Shown here in pieces: positions 28,060-38,280 of a stretch of 64,000 nt of DNA. The translations under genes and the position numbers were made by a program. The notes below the pieces were generated by a model that saw nothing but the letters and a program-made list of their open reading frames with translations, did no database searches and was not told the DNA's origin. Every line of letters starts with the position of its first letter. Within the stretch, counting starts at the first letter, position 1. Source of the DNA: CFX5 sp023384495 (GTDB lineage: Bacteria; Chloroflexota; Anaerolineae; Caldilineales; Caldilineaceae); the NCBI GenBank assembly GCA_048499455.1, contig JASNZV010000006.1:62001-126000 (forward strand), read 5' to 3'.

Positions 28060-30537
28060 ATGACAGTGCGTGACAAACTTCCCCCAGAAAAATCACTCAC
28101 CAGCGGGCCAACAGAGACAGGGCGCTCCTACTGGCAGATCCTGCACACCAATCTGTTCAGCTTCTTCAACATTATCCTCTTTTCGGTGGGCGTAATCCTG
28201 ATGGTCTTTGGCCGCTACAATGACGCCTTTATCACGGTCAGCGCCGGTCTCGCCGGGACGATTGTCAATGCCTTTCATGAAATCCGCGCCAAGCGCCAAC
28301 TCGACAAAATCTCTCTACTCGTCCGGCCCGAAGTGCGGGTGATCCGCGACGGGATCGAGCAGACCATCGACCCCGCGCAACTGGCGCCAGGCGACACGGT
28401 TCATCTGCGCACCGGTGACCAGGTGCAGGCCGATGGCGTCGTGGTAAGCGACAATGGGGCAGAGCTGGATGAGTCGCTGCTGACCGGCGAGAGCGATTTA
28501 GTGCGCAAAAAACAGGGCGACTCGATCCTGTCGGGGAGCTTCTGTGTCAACGGCGATCTCATCTATCGCGCCGAGGCGGTGGGGGCCGAGAGCTTTGCCA
28601 ATCAACTGACTGCCGCCGCCCGCGCCTTTACTCCTGTTTCGACGCCACTCCAGCAACAGGTTGCCCTGACCATCCGCCTGCTCATGGTGCTGACTGTCTT
28701 TATGGCGCTCGTCTTCTATATTTCCGGTTTTATCCGTCACCTGAATTTTGTACAAAATGTGGAAGCGTCGGCGGTATTGATCGGTCTGATCCCATACGGC
28801 CTCTTTCTGACCATCAACCTCGCCTATACGCTGGGAGCGGTTCGGATTGCCGGTGCGGGCGCGGTGGTGCAGCAGACCAACGCCGTCGAATCGTTGCGCT
28901 ATGTCGATGTGCTTTGCATGGACAAGACCGGCACCTTGACAACCAACGCGCTTGAGTTACATGCACTGCAACCGCTGGGGCAGATTTCCGAAGGCGAACT
29001 GAGGCAGCACTTAGGCGATTTTGCGCACAGCGCCTCGACCGCCAACGCGACGACGACTGCGCTCAGAGAGAGGATCGTGGGCCGCCAGCGGCAGCCGGTG
29101 GATGAAGTACGCTTCGCCTCGGCGCGACGGTGGAGCGCACTGGCCTTCGACGACAGCGCAGGACGCGGCCTCTTTGTGATGGGGGCGCCGGAAATGTTGC
29201 AGCCTCATCTGGCGGCAGGCGATGGGGCCGACCTGGACCGCCAGATACAGGCCTGGTCTGACCAGGGGCTGCGCGTACTGCTCTTTGCCTACAACCCCGA
29301 GGTGACGACCTTGCACGACGCTGCCGGCGACCCGGCGTTGCCGGCACTCCAACCGTTGGGTCTGGTCAGCCTACGCGATGAACTGCGCCCCTACGCCCGC
29401 GAAGTTCTGGCCGAGTTTAGCGAGCTTGGCGTCCACCTCAAGATCATTTCGGGCGACAACCCGCGCACGGTAGCGGCGCTGGTCAAACAGACCGGGCTGG
29501 TCGATCCCAAGCTGGTGACGGGCGCCGAGCTGGCGGCCATGAGCATGGCGGAATTCGAGCAGGCCGCCGAGGAAGCCACGGTTTTCGGGCGCGTCGCCCC
29601 CGAACAGAAGGCGCAGTTGGTGGCGGCGCTGATCCGGCGCGGCCATTACGTAGCGATGATCGGCGACGGCGTCAACGACATCCTTGCCCTCAAGCGGGCC
29701 AAACTTGGGATCGCCATCCAGAGCGGTAGCAGCGCCACCCGCAACGTAGCCGATATGGTGCTGCTCGACGACTCGTACGCCGCGCTGGCGCCCGCCCTGA
29801 GCGAGGGCAAGCGGATCAGCAACGGGCTCACCAACGCCACCCTGCTGTTGATCACCCGCGCCTTGACCTACGCCTTTGTCATCATCGGCGTGCTCATGGT
29901 GGGGCTAGACTTTCCCTTTGAGCCGGCCCAGGCGGGGGTCACCGCCATCACGGTCGGTCTGCCCGCTTTCTTTTTAACGCTGTGGGCTCGGCCACAGGCA
30001 AAAACCGAGCCGTTGCTGCCGGCTATGGTGCGTTTTGTGTTGCCCGTTGCGCTGTGGAGCATGTTGATCGGCGTGGCGCTCTATACGTATGTCTATTATC
30101 GCACCGGCCAGGCATTGGGTGAGGCGTTTGTCCCACCTGGTTTGATTACGCGCTTTGAACGCTACACTGGCTTGGATTACGGGGTGGATCAACAATTTGG
30201 GCTGACGGCCACACGCATCGCGGCGCAGACCGCGCTCTCGGTTTTTCTCTCGCTCGGCGCCCTGATCCTGCTCCTCTTTATGGAGCCGCCGGTGGCGCTG
30301 TTGGCAAGCTGGCGCCCCGTCAGCCCCGACCGGCGGCCGGCGTTGCTGGCGGTCGGCTTGATGGTGCTGCTCGTTACGGCCTTGTACACGCCCGCAGTTG
30401 CTACCTATTTGGGCTTTTTACCCCCCTTCGGCCCTGTTTGGCGCGATATTCTGGTTGCGCTGGCGGTTTGGGCGCCGGGCCTGTGGCTGCTCTGGCGCAA
30501 ACGTTGGGTCGAGCGGCTGCTGGCGCTGGATGTCTGA
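28060..30537 (+). CDS. P-type cation-transporting ATPase (HAD-IC family)
   Basis: About 825 aa. A-domain TGE loop in LDESLLTGESDLVRKK, phosphorylation motif CMDKTGTLTTNALEL, hinge SGDNPRTVAAL, and GDGVNDILALKRAKLGIAIQSGSSATRNVADMVLLDDS. The last matches the CtpE-like/HAD-IC ATPases of Actinobacteria and Firmicutes, for which Ca2+ uptake is the best-supported role; the ion here is unproven. The N terminus is shorter than in relatives, which usually begin with a GLTxxEV segment. The start is uncertain: TTG at 28033 or 28048 (the latter with a G-rich site) or ATG at 28060. Confidence 0.87.
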   Translation: MTVRDKLPPEKSLTSGPTETGRSYWQILHTNLFSFFNIILFSVGVILMVFGRYNDAFITVSAGLAGTIVNAFHEIRAKRQLDKISLLVRPEVRVIRDGIEQTIDPAQLAPGDTVHLRTGDQVQADGVVVSDNGAELDESLLTGESDLVRKKQGDSILSGSFCVNGDLIYRAEAVGAESFANQLTAAARAFTPVSTPLQQQVALTIRLLMVLTVFMALVFYISGFIRHLNFVQNVEASAVLIGLIPYGLFLTINLAYTLGAVRIAGAGAVVQQTNAVESLRYVDVLCMDKTGTLTTNALELHALQPLGQISEGELRQHLGDFAHSASTANATTTALRERIVGRQRQPVDEVRFASARRWSALAFDDSAGRGLFVMGAPEMLQPHLAAGDGADLDRQIQAWSDQGLRVLLFAYNPEVTTLHDAAGDPALPALQPLGLVSLRDELRPYAREVLAEFSELGVHLKIISGDNPRTVAALVKQTGLVDPKLVTGAELAAMSMAEFEQAAEEATVFGRVAPEQKAQLVAALIRRGHYVAMIGDGVNDILALKRAKLGIAIQSGSSATRNVADMVLLDDSYAALAPALSEGKRISNGLTNATLLLITRALTYAFVIIGVLMVGLDFPFEPAQAGVTAITVGLPAFFLTLWARPQAKTEPLLPAMVRFVLPVALWSMLIGVALYTYVYYRTGQALGEAFVPPGLITRFERYTGLDYGVDQQFGLTATRIAAQTALSVFLSLGALILLLFMEPPVALLASWRPVSPDRRPALLAVGLMVLLVTALYTPAVATYLGFLPPFGPVWRDILVALAVWAPGLWLLWRKRWVERLLALDV

Positions 30538-30568
30538 CCGAGCGCGCTGAACTGCGTATCCCTTTTTG

Positions 30569-31699
30569 TCATTCATAAAGCCAACAGGCAACACGGTGAC
30601 CTTCAACGAGAAAGTGCGGGGGCCGTTCGGTCTCGCAGATCGTCCCCTTCTTGGCAAAGCAGCGGGTGTGAAAGGGGCAGCCGGAGGGCGGGTCGATGGG
30701 GCTGGGCACGGCGCCCGTCAGGATGATGCGTTCGCGGCGCGCCCGCCGCTCGACCACCGGGATGGCGGCCAGCAACGCCTGTGTGTAGGGGTGTAGCGGA
30801 TTGGCAAAGAGACTTTCCGTCTCCGCCTCCTCGACGATATGGCCCAGATACATGACCGCGACGCGGTCGCTCAGATAGTGAATCATGCTCAGGTCGTGGG
30901 CGATAAAGAGGTAGGTCAACTGGAACTCTTGTTGCAACTCCTCAAGCAAGTTGATCACCTGAGCCTGAATCGAGACATCGAGCGCCGAGATCGGCTCATC
31001 GGCCACGACGAACTGGGGGCGCATGGCCAGGGCGCGGGCGATGCCGATGCGCTGCCGCTGGCCCCCCGAGAATTGGTGGGGATAGGCGTCGATATGGTGT
31101 TCGCTCAGCCCGACCCGCTGCAGCAGGGAACGCGTCTCTATCTCGCGCTGTAGTACATCGGTCACGCCGCGCTGGCCTAAGGCCACACCAATGATATCGC
31201 GGACCGTTTTGCGCGGATTCAGCGACGAGTAGGGGTTCTGAAAGATGATCTGGGTCAGTTGAAAGAAGGGAATCGTCCCCGCTGACTTTTGCTTCCCTCT
31301 TGCTTCCACGCCGTCGTTCCCGGCGGGCTCTACGGGCGGATGGAGATGATCCCCGGTCACTGGCTGGCCGCGGAATAGCAATTGGCCAGCGGTCGGTGCG
31401 TAGAGCCGGGTCATCACCCGGCCCAACGTTGTCTTGCCACAGCCACTTTCGCCCACCAGCCCCAGCGTCTCACCAGTCCAGATCTTCAAACTGACATCAT
31501 CGACGGCTTTGATCTCTTGATCGCGTTGCCCGGCCAAAATTTTGGCCAGCAGGCTGGGCCGGATGGGAAAGTACTTTTTGATGTTGCGCACCTCTACCAG
31601 CGGGACGCCAGCCGGCGCCGGGGCAGAGCGGCGGGGATGAGCAACTTCGTGGATGGTTCCGGCCGGTGTATTGGGTAGCAGATCTACTTGATCGTGCAT
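30569..31699 (-). CDS. Peptide ABC transporter ATP-binding protein (OppF/DppF type)
   Basis: 376 aa. Walker A in LVGESGCGKTTLG, a long Q-loop region, signature FSGGQRQRIGIARAL, Walker B FVVADEPISALD, and the C-terminal oligopeptide domain with CPFHTRCFAKKGTICE. Second ATPase of a dipeptide/oligopeptide importer. Between the Walker A half and the IIFQNPYSSLNPR segment there is a lineage-specific Pro/Gly/Lys-rich insert of about 25 residues in place of the usual short loop. ATG at 31699 with AAAGG upstream. Last gene of a five-gene operon, 11 bases after dppD-type gene. Confidence 0.93.
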   Translation of the reverse strand: MHDQVDLLPNTPAGTIHEVAHPRRSAPAPAGVPLVEVRNIKKYFPIRPSLLAKILAGQRDQEIKAVDDVSLKIWTGETLGLVGESGCGKTTLGRVMTRLYAPTAGQLLFRGQPVTGDHLHPPVEPAGNDGVEARGKQKSAGTIPFFQLTQIIFQNPYSSLNPRKTVRDIIGVALGQRGVTDVLQREIETRSLLQRVGLSEHHIDAYPHQFSGGQRQRIGIARALAMRPQFVVADEPISALDVSIQAQVINLLEELQQEFQLTYLFIAHDLSMIHYLSDRVAVMYLGHIVEEAETESLFANPLHPYTQALLAAIPVVERRARRERIILTGAVPSPIDPPSGCPFHTRCFAKKGTICETERPPHFLVEGHRVACWLYE

Positions 31700-31710
31700 A
31701 GCAACCTTTC

Positions 31711-32814
31711 TCAACGCTCTGTCTGCATGAAGCCGTTGCCAGACACTACACTGTGCGCAGGTTGATCCGGCGGAAGCTCGTCCTCAGGCGTGTAGCGCTC
31801 GCCTTGCTCGTAGAGGATGCAGCGGGCAAAGTGGCCCTCGCCCACGGCGCGCAACCGCAGCTCGCTGTGCCAGCACTCGTCACGGACGAGCGGACAGCGC
31901 GGGGCAAACGCACAGCCCGCAGGCAGATCGATCAAGCTGGGCACATCGCCGGGGATGGGGTGGATGGTCTGGGCTTTGTCCGTAATGCGCGGGATGCAGG
32001 CCAGCAGCCCTTGCGTATAAGGATGTTGCGGCTGCTCGATCACCTGGTCGACCGGTCCGCGCTCGACGATGCGTCCGGCGTACATGACGGCCAGATTGTG
32101 GCAGAACTCAGCAGCCAGCCCCAGATTGTGCGTCACCAGGATGATGCTCGTGCCGTGCTCGCGGTTGATCTTGCGCATCAACTCGATGATCTGCGCCTGA
32201 ATGGTCACATCGAGCGCGGTCGTCGGCTCGTCGGCCAGCAGGATCGCGGGCTTGCAGGCCAAACCGATGGCAATGAGCACCCGCTGCTGCATCCCCCCAG
32301 AGAACTGGTGCGGGTAATCCCAATAGCGGGCGTCCACGCCGGGAATGCCAACTTCGGCCATCACCTCGTATACTCGCTGCCGTTCGAGACGGCGCTGCGC
32401 CCAGTCCAGAGGCCAGGGCAGGCCGGGCAGCCGTGCGTCGACCAGGCCGTGCAGCCGCAGCGCCTCGCGAATCTGTTCGCCCACGGGGAAGACCGGGTTG
32501 AGCGTGCTCATGGGGTCCTGGAAGATCATGGCGATCTCGCGGCCGCGGATGGCGTGCATGGCATGGCGCGGCAACTTGCGCAGATTCTCACCCCGGAAGA
32601 GAATCTCGCCCTCGGCGATGCGGCCTGGCCGGTTGATCAGCCGCAGGATCGAGAGCAGCACCGTGCTTTTGCCACAGCCCGACTCGCCCACGATGCCCAG
32701 GATTTCGCCCGGCGCCAGACGCAGGTTGATCCGGTTGGCCGCGATGACGTTGCCACGCTTCAGCGGGAAGACCGTCGTCAGGTTCTTGAGTTCGAGCAGC
32801 GGTGGATTGCTCAT
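31711..32814 (-). CDS. Peptide ABC transporter ATP-binding protein (OppD/DppD type)
   Basis: 367 aa. Walker A GIVGESGCGKSTV (about 37-48), IFQDPMSTLNPVFPVGEQ, signature FSGGMQQRVLIAIGLA, Walker B ILLADEPTTALDVT, and the C-terminal peptide-transporter extension with the Cys-rich CAFAPRCPLVRDEC segment that can bind an iron-sulfur cluster in some homologues. It forms the heterodimeric ATPase with the protein encoded just downstream. The start lies one base after the dppC-type stop, showing coupled translation. Confidence 0.94.
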   Translation of the reverse strand: MSNPPLLELKNLTTVFPLKRGNVIAANRINLRLAPGEILGIVGESGCGKSTVLLSILRLINRPGRIAEGEILFRGENLRKLPRHAMHAIRGREIAMIFQDPMSTLNPVFPVGEQIREALRLHGLVDARLPGLPWPLDWAQRRLERQRVYEVMAEVGIPGVDARYWDYPHQFSGGMQQRVLIAIGLACKPAILLADEPTTALDVTIQAQIIELMRKINREHGTSIILVTHNLGLAAEFCHNLAVMYAGRIVERGPVDQVIEQPQHPYTQGLLACIPRITDKAQTIHPIPGDVPSLIDLPAGCAFAPRCPLVRDECWHSELRLRAVGEGHFARCILYEQGERYTPEDELPPDQPAHSVVSGNGFMQTER

Positions 32815-32815
32815 C

Positions 32816-33757
32816 TCACTCCACTTTCAATCTTGGGTCTAACACATCACGCAGCCCCTCACCAAAGAGGTTGAGGGAGAGCACCAACAACAGAATGGCC
32901 AGGCCTGGAAAGGTAGAGACCCACCAGGCGGCGAGCATCACATCGCGCCCCTCGGAGACCATCGACCCCCAGGCCGGGGTCGGCGGTTGGATCCCCAACC
33001 CGAGAAAACTGAGCGACGCCTCGGTGACAATAAAGAAGCCCATGCGCAGCGTGCCCAACACAAAGACCGACTGCACGATGTTAGGCAAAATTTCGCTAAC
33101 AATGATGGTTGGGTGGCGCCGGCCCAATGCACGCGCTGCCTCGACATAGTCTCTTGTCTTCTCTGCCATTACCGCGCCCCGCACCAGGCGATAGAATTCC
33201 ACCCAGCCTTTGAAGGTCAAAGCCATGATCAGGTTGCCAAAGCCGGGGCCAATAAACGCCATCACCCCAATGGCAAAGATCAGAAACGGGAAGGCCATTA
33301 GCAGGTCAGCAAAACGCGAAAGCGCCGCATCAAACCAGCCCCGGTAATAGCCGGCCAGCGCACCCAGCGCGACACCTACCAGGACAGAGATGCTGACGGT
33401 CAACAAGCCAATCCCCAGCGAAACGCGGGCGCCAAAAATGATGCGTGTGAAGATATCGCGGCCCTGCGCATCGGTTCCTAGCCAATAGGCGCTCTGGCCC
33501 CCTTCCATCCAGACTGGCGGAACGAAGCGCTGGCGCAGATTTCCGAGCGTCGGGTTGTGGCTCGTCAGTTGGGGTGCAAAGAGAGCCGCCCCAAAAAAGA
33601 GCAGTACGATCACGCCTCCCAGCATCGCAATAGGGTGCTGGGCGAGTTCTCCCAGAAATTCGGCCAGATTGCGCCGCCACACACCGGCGCGGATCTGCCA
33701 GGGTCGCCAGACGGTCGTTTCGGTGAGTGGGGCAACTTCCATTCCAGATGAGTCCAT
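32816..33757 (-). CDS. Peptide ABC transporter permease (OppC/DppC type)
   Basis: 313 aa with six membrane spans. N-terminal OppC_N segment (PIAMLGGVIVLLFFGAALFAP), then the typical WLGTDAQGRDIFTRIIFGARVSLGIG and the EAA loop VEAARALGRRHPTIIVSEILPN; ends with LRDVLDPRLKVE as usual for DppC. Forms the channel with the DppB-type subunit. In the operon order binding protein, permease B, permease C, ATPase D, ATPase F. Confidence 0.93.
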   Translation of the reverse strand: MDSSGMEVAPLTETTVWRPWQIRAGVWRRNLAEFLGELAQHPIAMLGGVIVLLFFGAALFAPQLTSHNPTLGNLRQRFVPPVWMEGGQSAYWLGTDAQGRDIFTRIIFGARVSLGIGLLTVSISVLVGVALGALAGYYRGWFDAALSRFADLLMAFPFLIFAIGVMAFIGPGFGNLIMALTFKGWVEFYRLVRGAVMAEKTRDYVEAARALGRRHPTIIVSEILPNIVQSVFVLGTLRMGFFIVTEASLSFLGLGIQPPTPAWGSMVSEGRDVMLAAWWVSTFPGLAILLLVLSLNLFGEGLRDVLDPRLKVE

Positions 33758-33798
33758 GATTCGCAGCGATCTCTGCTCGTTTTCAAAACAGCCGCAGC

Positions 33799-34809
33799 TT
33801 ACAACGTGATCTTGGGATTGAGATAGGTGTACAACACATCGACGATCAAATTAGCGATGACAAAGGTAAACGCGTAGATCATCACCACGCCTTGCACCAG
33901 TGGAAAATCGCGATTGAAGATCGCCTCGACCGTCAGCCGGCCCAGTCCGGGCCAGCCAAAGACCGCTTCGATAATCATGTTGCCGCCCAACAGCACGCCC
34001 ACCTGCAAACCGACGACCGTGATCGTTGGGATCAGGGCGTTGCGCAGCGCATGGACCAGGATGACGCGGCCTTCGGGGGCGCCTTTGGCGCGGGCCAGTT
34101 GCACATAGTCCATGCGCAGGACTTCGAGCATACTCGAGCGCAGCACGCGGGCAATGATCGCGGCCACTGACGCCCCAAGCGTAAGTGAGGGCAGGAGCAG
34201 ATGCCGGAGCGAACTCCACAGCGCCGGCCAGTTCCCCGTGAGCAGGCTATCGAGGACATAGAATCCGGTTATTGTTTGAAGACTGACACCGTACGCAATG
34301 CGGCCCTGCACGGGCAGCCATTTGAGTTGCACCGCAAAGAGCATGATCAACATGATCCCCAACCAAAAACCGGGCAGAGAGATGCCCACAAACGAAGCGG
34401 CCATACTCAGCCGGTCGAGCAGCGAATTCTGCCGCACAGCCGAGATGATGCCGATGGGAAAGGCGATGAGCAGGGCAAAGAGGAGTGCGCCCAGCGCCAA
34501 CTCGATAGTAGCCGGCAGCCGGTCGCCGATCAGCATAGTGACCGGTCGCTTTTTGATGTAGGAAAAGCCCAGATCACCGCGCGCAGCATCGCGCAGAAAG
34601 TACCACAACTGAGTGGGGATCGGCTCGTCCAGATGGAACTCCCGGCGCAGGTTCTCGATCTCGCCAGCAGAAATGGCGCCCGCCTGTCCCATCATGATGT
34701 CCACCGGGTCGCCCGGCGTCAGCCGCATAAAGATGAAGACGATGACGGCCACACCCAGCATGATCGGGATCGTGTAGAGAATACGTGTCAGAATCCGGAT
34801 GGTTTTCAT
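33799..34809 (-). CDS. Peptide ABC transporter permease (OppB/DppB type)
   Basis: 336 aa, six to seven spans. N-terminal RILYTIPIMLGVAVIVFIFMRLTPGDP is the standard DppB start; the EAA loop reads YVQLARAKGAPEGRVILVHALRN and the end YTYLNPKITL is typical. It has a slightly longer middle loop than many DppB proteins (ITGFYVLDSLLTGNW), a feature of glutathione- and nickel/peptide-type permeases. ATG at 34809 chosen over an upstream frame from 34848 because homology starts there. 41 bases from the dppC-type gene. Confidence 0.92.
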   Translation of the reverse strand: MKTIRILTRILYTIPIMLGVAVIVFIFMRLTPGDPVDIMMGQAGAISAGEIENLRREFHLDEPIPTQLWYFLRDAARGDLGFSYIKKRPVTMLIGDRLPATIELALGALLFALLIAFPIGIISAVRQNSLLDRLSMAASFVGISLPGFWLGIMLIMLFAVQLKWLPVQGRIAYGVSLQTITGFYVLDSLLTGNWPALWSSLRHLLLPSLTLGASVAAIIARVLRSSMLEVLRMDYVQLARAKGAPEGRVILVHALRNALIPTITVVGLQVGVLLGGNMIIEAVFGWPGLGRLTVEAIFNRDFPLVQGVVMIYAFTFVIANLIVDVLYTYLNPKITL

Positions 34810-34977
34810 AGGCCCATGTTGCGCAAGCCCCCCGTCCTGTAGGGACACCTGTGCGAAGATGACTCAAAAGTTGCCCGGAAGCAGTTGTCTGTGCCGGGTA
34901 GATGAGTGTAAGCCACTCGTTCCTGTTTACTGGTTACTGACAACTGCTCCTTGGCTACTGATGCGCGCCTGACTATA

Positions 34978-36630
34978 TCAGGGAGCCAGACAGACATCAT
35001 GGAGATTGATCCGGCTGTCGGATGCAGGCTCCCAATTCTGGACGCGGGCGCTGGCGGCTTCGATCTCGTCAGGCAGCATGAGAAAGACGGCCGGCGCCTC
35101 ATCGTACACAATCTGTTGCGCCTCGTCATAGATTGCGTGGCGTCGCGCCACCTCCGCTTCAGTTTCACCGGCGACGATCAGTTCGTCTACACGGGCGTTG
35201 CTGTAGCACGAGAAATTCCCGCGGCCATAGGGCTGCCCTTCAACAATGCTGTGCCACTTGGCCTCGAAGTGGCCGACTGGGTCGAATGCCGAATCACCCC
35301 AGTCATCCAGATAAGTCTGCCGTTCACAAGCCTGGAGTTGGGGTCTGATGACACTGTACTCCCAGAAGCGCACGTTGGCGTCAATGCCAATCTCGCGATA
35401 CACGGTGGCCAGGGCCTCAGCCAACGAGCGAAACTCGTCCAGCGTGTCGATGGTCAAGACAAAGGGTCGGCCCTCTTTGTCAAGGATCCCATCATTGTTG
35501 CTGTCGGACCAGCCGGCCTCGGCCAGCAGCGCCAGGGCTCGATCAGGGTCGTAGGGATAAGGGGCCAGCGCGTTGTTGACAAAGTTGTTGAGCGGTGACA
35601 GCGGCCCGGGCAAGGCCACTGCACGGCCACCGTAGACAGCCTCGATCAACAGATCCTTATCCACCGCATAATTCATGGCCTGGCGCACCTTGACATCGTC
35701 GAAAGGCGGAACAGTGACATTCATCTCCATCCACTTGGGTTGCGTGCCTGGCGCCGTCTTGACCTGAATATCCGGTGATTGCATCAGCCTGTCGACCAGA
35801 TCGGCGGGCACTGCCTGGATGATATCGACCTCGCCGGCGAGCAAAGCAGCGACGCGGGTAGAGGCTTCGGGGATCACCCGGAAGACCGCCTGCTCCACAC
35901 AAGCTGGCCCCACCGGTGGCAGATCCGGCGCACCGCCCCAATAGTCGGCAAAGCGAGCCATCACGATCTGGTCATCCAGTTGCCCTTCCACAAAACGGAA
36001 GGGACCGGTCCCAATCGGTTTTTCAATGAAGCCCCGGGTTCCCACCTCTTCCAGATAACCCTTGGGAACGATCTGTTGGTGAACCAGAAGCTGCATGGCC
36101 GGCGGCCAGACGCCACTGAAGTTGAATCTGACCGTGTACTCGTCGACCTTTTCGACCGAGAGCAGGGGGGCGATCAGCCCTTTGCGTGGGGAAGTGTGGG
36201 GTTCAGGGTACTCGATGGCATTTTCCTGAATGATCCGGTTGAAGGTGAAGACCACATCGTCGGCGGTCAGTTCCTGGCCGTTGTGGAACTTCACACCCGG
36301 ATGTAGTGTCGCTTCCAGCGTTGTGTCGTCGAGCCAGTTCATGGCCTCGGCAAGTTCGAGATGCACGCCGCTGCGCGTGTCGCGCGTTACCAGTCCATCG
36401 AACATGTTGCGGATCACCGTCTCCGCATAGCGGCTGCGATGGTCCGCAGGGTCCAGCGAGGTGGGCGCCTGGGCCAGGGCGACCACGATCGTCTGGGAAG
36501 CTGGCGCCTGTTCCGCCACCCTCGCTCTTTCAGCTGTGGGCGCCCCCCGGCAGGTGACCAGCCCGCCCAGAGCAAGCACCACAGCGATTGCATATCCTAC
36601 CAGTCGAAACTGAAGGGGTTGTTGTGACAT
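34978..36630 (-). CDS. Peptide ABC transporter substrate-binding protein
   Basis: 550 aa SBP_bac_5 (family 5) binding protein. A hydrophobic signal ends near Cys27 (GLVTC, a non-canonical lipobox with Thr before Cys). The mature protein begins after an Ala/Glu-rich linker with TIVVALAQAPTSLDPADHRS and includes KFHNGQELTADDVVFTFNRI, PIGTGPFRFVE and VRQAMNYAVDKDLLIEAVYGG, all family hallmarks. Ligand is probably peptide but could be nickel-chelate or another solute; urease lies about 2 kb away, so nickel delivery is worth keeping open. ATG at 36630 follows AGAAAGGCG. Confidence 0.92.
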   Translation of the reverse strand: MSQQPLQFRLVGYAIAVVLALGGLVTCRGAPTAERARVAEQAPASQTIVVALAQAPTSLDPADHRSRYAETVIRNMFDGLVTRDTRSGVHLELAEAMNWLDDTTLEATLHPGVKFHNGQELTADDVVFTFNRIIQENAIEYPEPHTSPRKGLIAPLLSVEKVDEYTVRFNFSGVWPPAMQLLVHQQIVPKGYLEEVGTRGFIEKPIGTGPFRFVEGQLDDQIVMARFADYWGGAPDLPPVGPACVEQAVFRVIPEASTRVAALLAGEVDIIQAVPADLVDRLMQSPDIQVKTAPGTQPKWMEMNVTVPPFDDVKVRQAMNYAVDKDLLIEAVYGGRAVALPGPLSPLNNFVNNALAPYPYDPDRALALLAEAGWSDSNNDGILDKEGRPFVLTIDTLDEFRSLAEALATVYREIGIDANVRFWEYSVIRPQLQACERQTYLDDWGDSAFDPVGHFEAKWHSIVEGQPYGRGNFSCYSNARVDELIVAGETEAEVARRHAIYDEAQQIVYDEAPAVFLMLPDEIEAASARVQNWEPASDSRINLHDVCLAP

Positions 36631-36814
36631 GGTTTGTTCGCCTTTCTGCTCTAACCGAACACCACCAGGGTGCGAGTGGGGTGCGAGACCGTCGCACGGC
36701 AACTGACATGAGCCTAGAGCAGGCACTCATGTCAGCCGGCCTGGTGATCGATCGCGCCGTAGCGCTGCTGGCTCCCAGCCGCTGATCCGCCGGCAACGGA
36801 GCGCGCTGCGGCAC

Positions 36815-38050
36815 TCATGGCGCCGGACACTGCCAGGGGGTGTAGTTATCCTGGAACGGATAGACGCGGAATTCAGGCTCGCCCCGGTCCGTGTTGCCCA
36901 CGGACTCCACCAGCGCGCCCTCATCCCACAACTCCACCCAGTACGGATGTCCACTACCGCCATAGCGAGCCGTATCGACCGGCAGACCGTCGATCTTGAG
37001 ATAGCCGGTCGAGCAGATGGAACCGATGCCTTTGGGCGTCATCGACAGCCAGTTCCCATCCCCCTCGCGGCGGTAGACTTTGATCCAGGCGCAGTGTTCC
37101 GGCTGGGGTGGCGCACAGGTGATGATGTTGCCGACCGGCCGCGCCTCCTCGGTGCGCCGGCTCCAACTGAGCCTGGCGAGCGCCCTGCCATAGCGCTCGA
37201 AGTACTCCATGCGGATCGTGTGGACACCGGCGCTTAGGTTGGTTTCGTAGGTGAAACGGGTGGCGGGCATTTCTCGCCATTGGTCGATGACCAGGCGGTC
37301 ATTGATGTACAACCGCACGCCGTCATCGGTTTCGGTCGTGAAGCGATAGCGCCCCGCTTCAAAGCGTAACGGGCGGGTCCAGCGCACCGAGAAGTTGTCG
37401 GCGTTGATCGTACCGGGCGCCGGGGAGCCGGCGCCCCAGTCGAAGTCGATCCGCTCGTCGTTGCGCACCAGGGCCGGCGACCCCACAAGGTCGGGGTTGT
37501 TGAAGTATTCGCCACGCCATTGCTGTACACCGTTCGGGCTAACCCGACTCCAAGACAGCTTCGCCACGGCGACGCCCTCATTCTCGAAATACTCCAGTTC
37601 GATAGGAACGCGGCCATCCGGCAGGTGGATGTCGCCGACGTAGGTCCGGGCTGCCTGGACGACCCAGGCGTCGATCAACAAGTGGTTGTTGACCCACAGC
37701 CGGGCCCCGTCATCGACGGTCAGGCTGAACCGGTATAGCCCCGCACCAACATCCAGGTCGCGCGTCCAACGCGCCGAAAAGTGATCAGCCTGAACGCTTG
37801 GATGCGGAGATCCATAGCCCCAGTCGTGGTTCAATTCGGCTTCGCTCCGCTGCAACACGGGCGCGCCGGCCAGACCCATGTTATTCCAATACGACGCCTG
37901 CCAGGCCGGGTTCGAATCCGCAGCGCGAACAGAGCCCTGTGCCAGCGCAGGCAGCACGCTCTCTACGCTCAGTGTAAACGCCACCCATAGCGCGAGCGCC
38001 GCTATCGATAGCTGCAAGAGGATATGGCGCTGCAGAGTGCGAAATAACAT
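36815..38050 (-). CDS. Secreted protein with two PA14 domains
   Basis: 411 aa. Signal peptide (about 1-38, ending ALAQG), then two PA14 modules (about 45-180 and 185-320) with ASYWNNMGLAG and GEYFNNPDLVG starts and VDDGARLWVNNHLLIDAW / TDDGVRLYINDRLVIDQW cores. The last about 85 residues form an unrecognised domain with four Cys and several Trp/Tyr (CAWIKVYRREGDGNW, STGYLKIDGLPVDT). PA14 suggests carbohydrate binding at the cell surface. Closely resembles the PA14 pair of the protein at 23787. A perfect GGAGGAGG precedes the ATG at 38050; the frame from 38107 is not needed. Confidence 0.88.
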   Translation of the reverse strand: MLFRTLQRHILLQLSIAALALWVAFTLSVESVLPALAQGSVRAADSNPAWQASYWNNMGLAGAPVLQRSEAELNHDWGYGSPHPSVQADHFSARWTRDLDVGAGLYRFSLTVDDGARLWVNNHLLIDAWVVQAARTYVGDIHLPDGRVPIELEYFENEGVAVAKLSWSRVSPNGVQQWRGEYFNNPDLVGSPALVRNDERIDFDWGAGSPAPGTINADNFSVRWTRPLRFEAGRYRFTTETDDGVRLYINDRLVIDQWREMPATRFTYETNLSAGVHTIRMEYFERYGRALARLSWSRRTEEARPVGNIITCAPPQPEHCAWIKVYRREGDGNWLSMTPKGIGSICSTGYLKIDGLPVDTARYGGSGHPYWVELWDEGALVESVGNTDRGEPEFRVYPFQDNYTPWQCPAP

Positions 38051-38280
38051 CAAACACCTCCTCCGCCGCTCAACCTTCCATGCGATGATTAGAGCGAGAC
38101 TGTGCAAAGGCTAGATGCACTTCCTGAAGGACGTTGCAACTCTGGGCGGGCTTTCACAGTCCCGCTGTCATTCAAGCGCTCAGGTCGAACTTGTCAACGT
38201 TGACAAACGTCCAATTCGGTTTCTGGTCTAGCAAGCCACCGGTGGCCATCCTAACCATACAGACAAACACACTAAAATAC

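Noticed and set aside
31753..32874. 373-codon + strand frame over the dppD-type gene
   Set aside because: Antisense to a strongly conserved ATPase; no domain in the translation.
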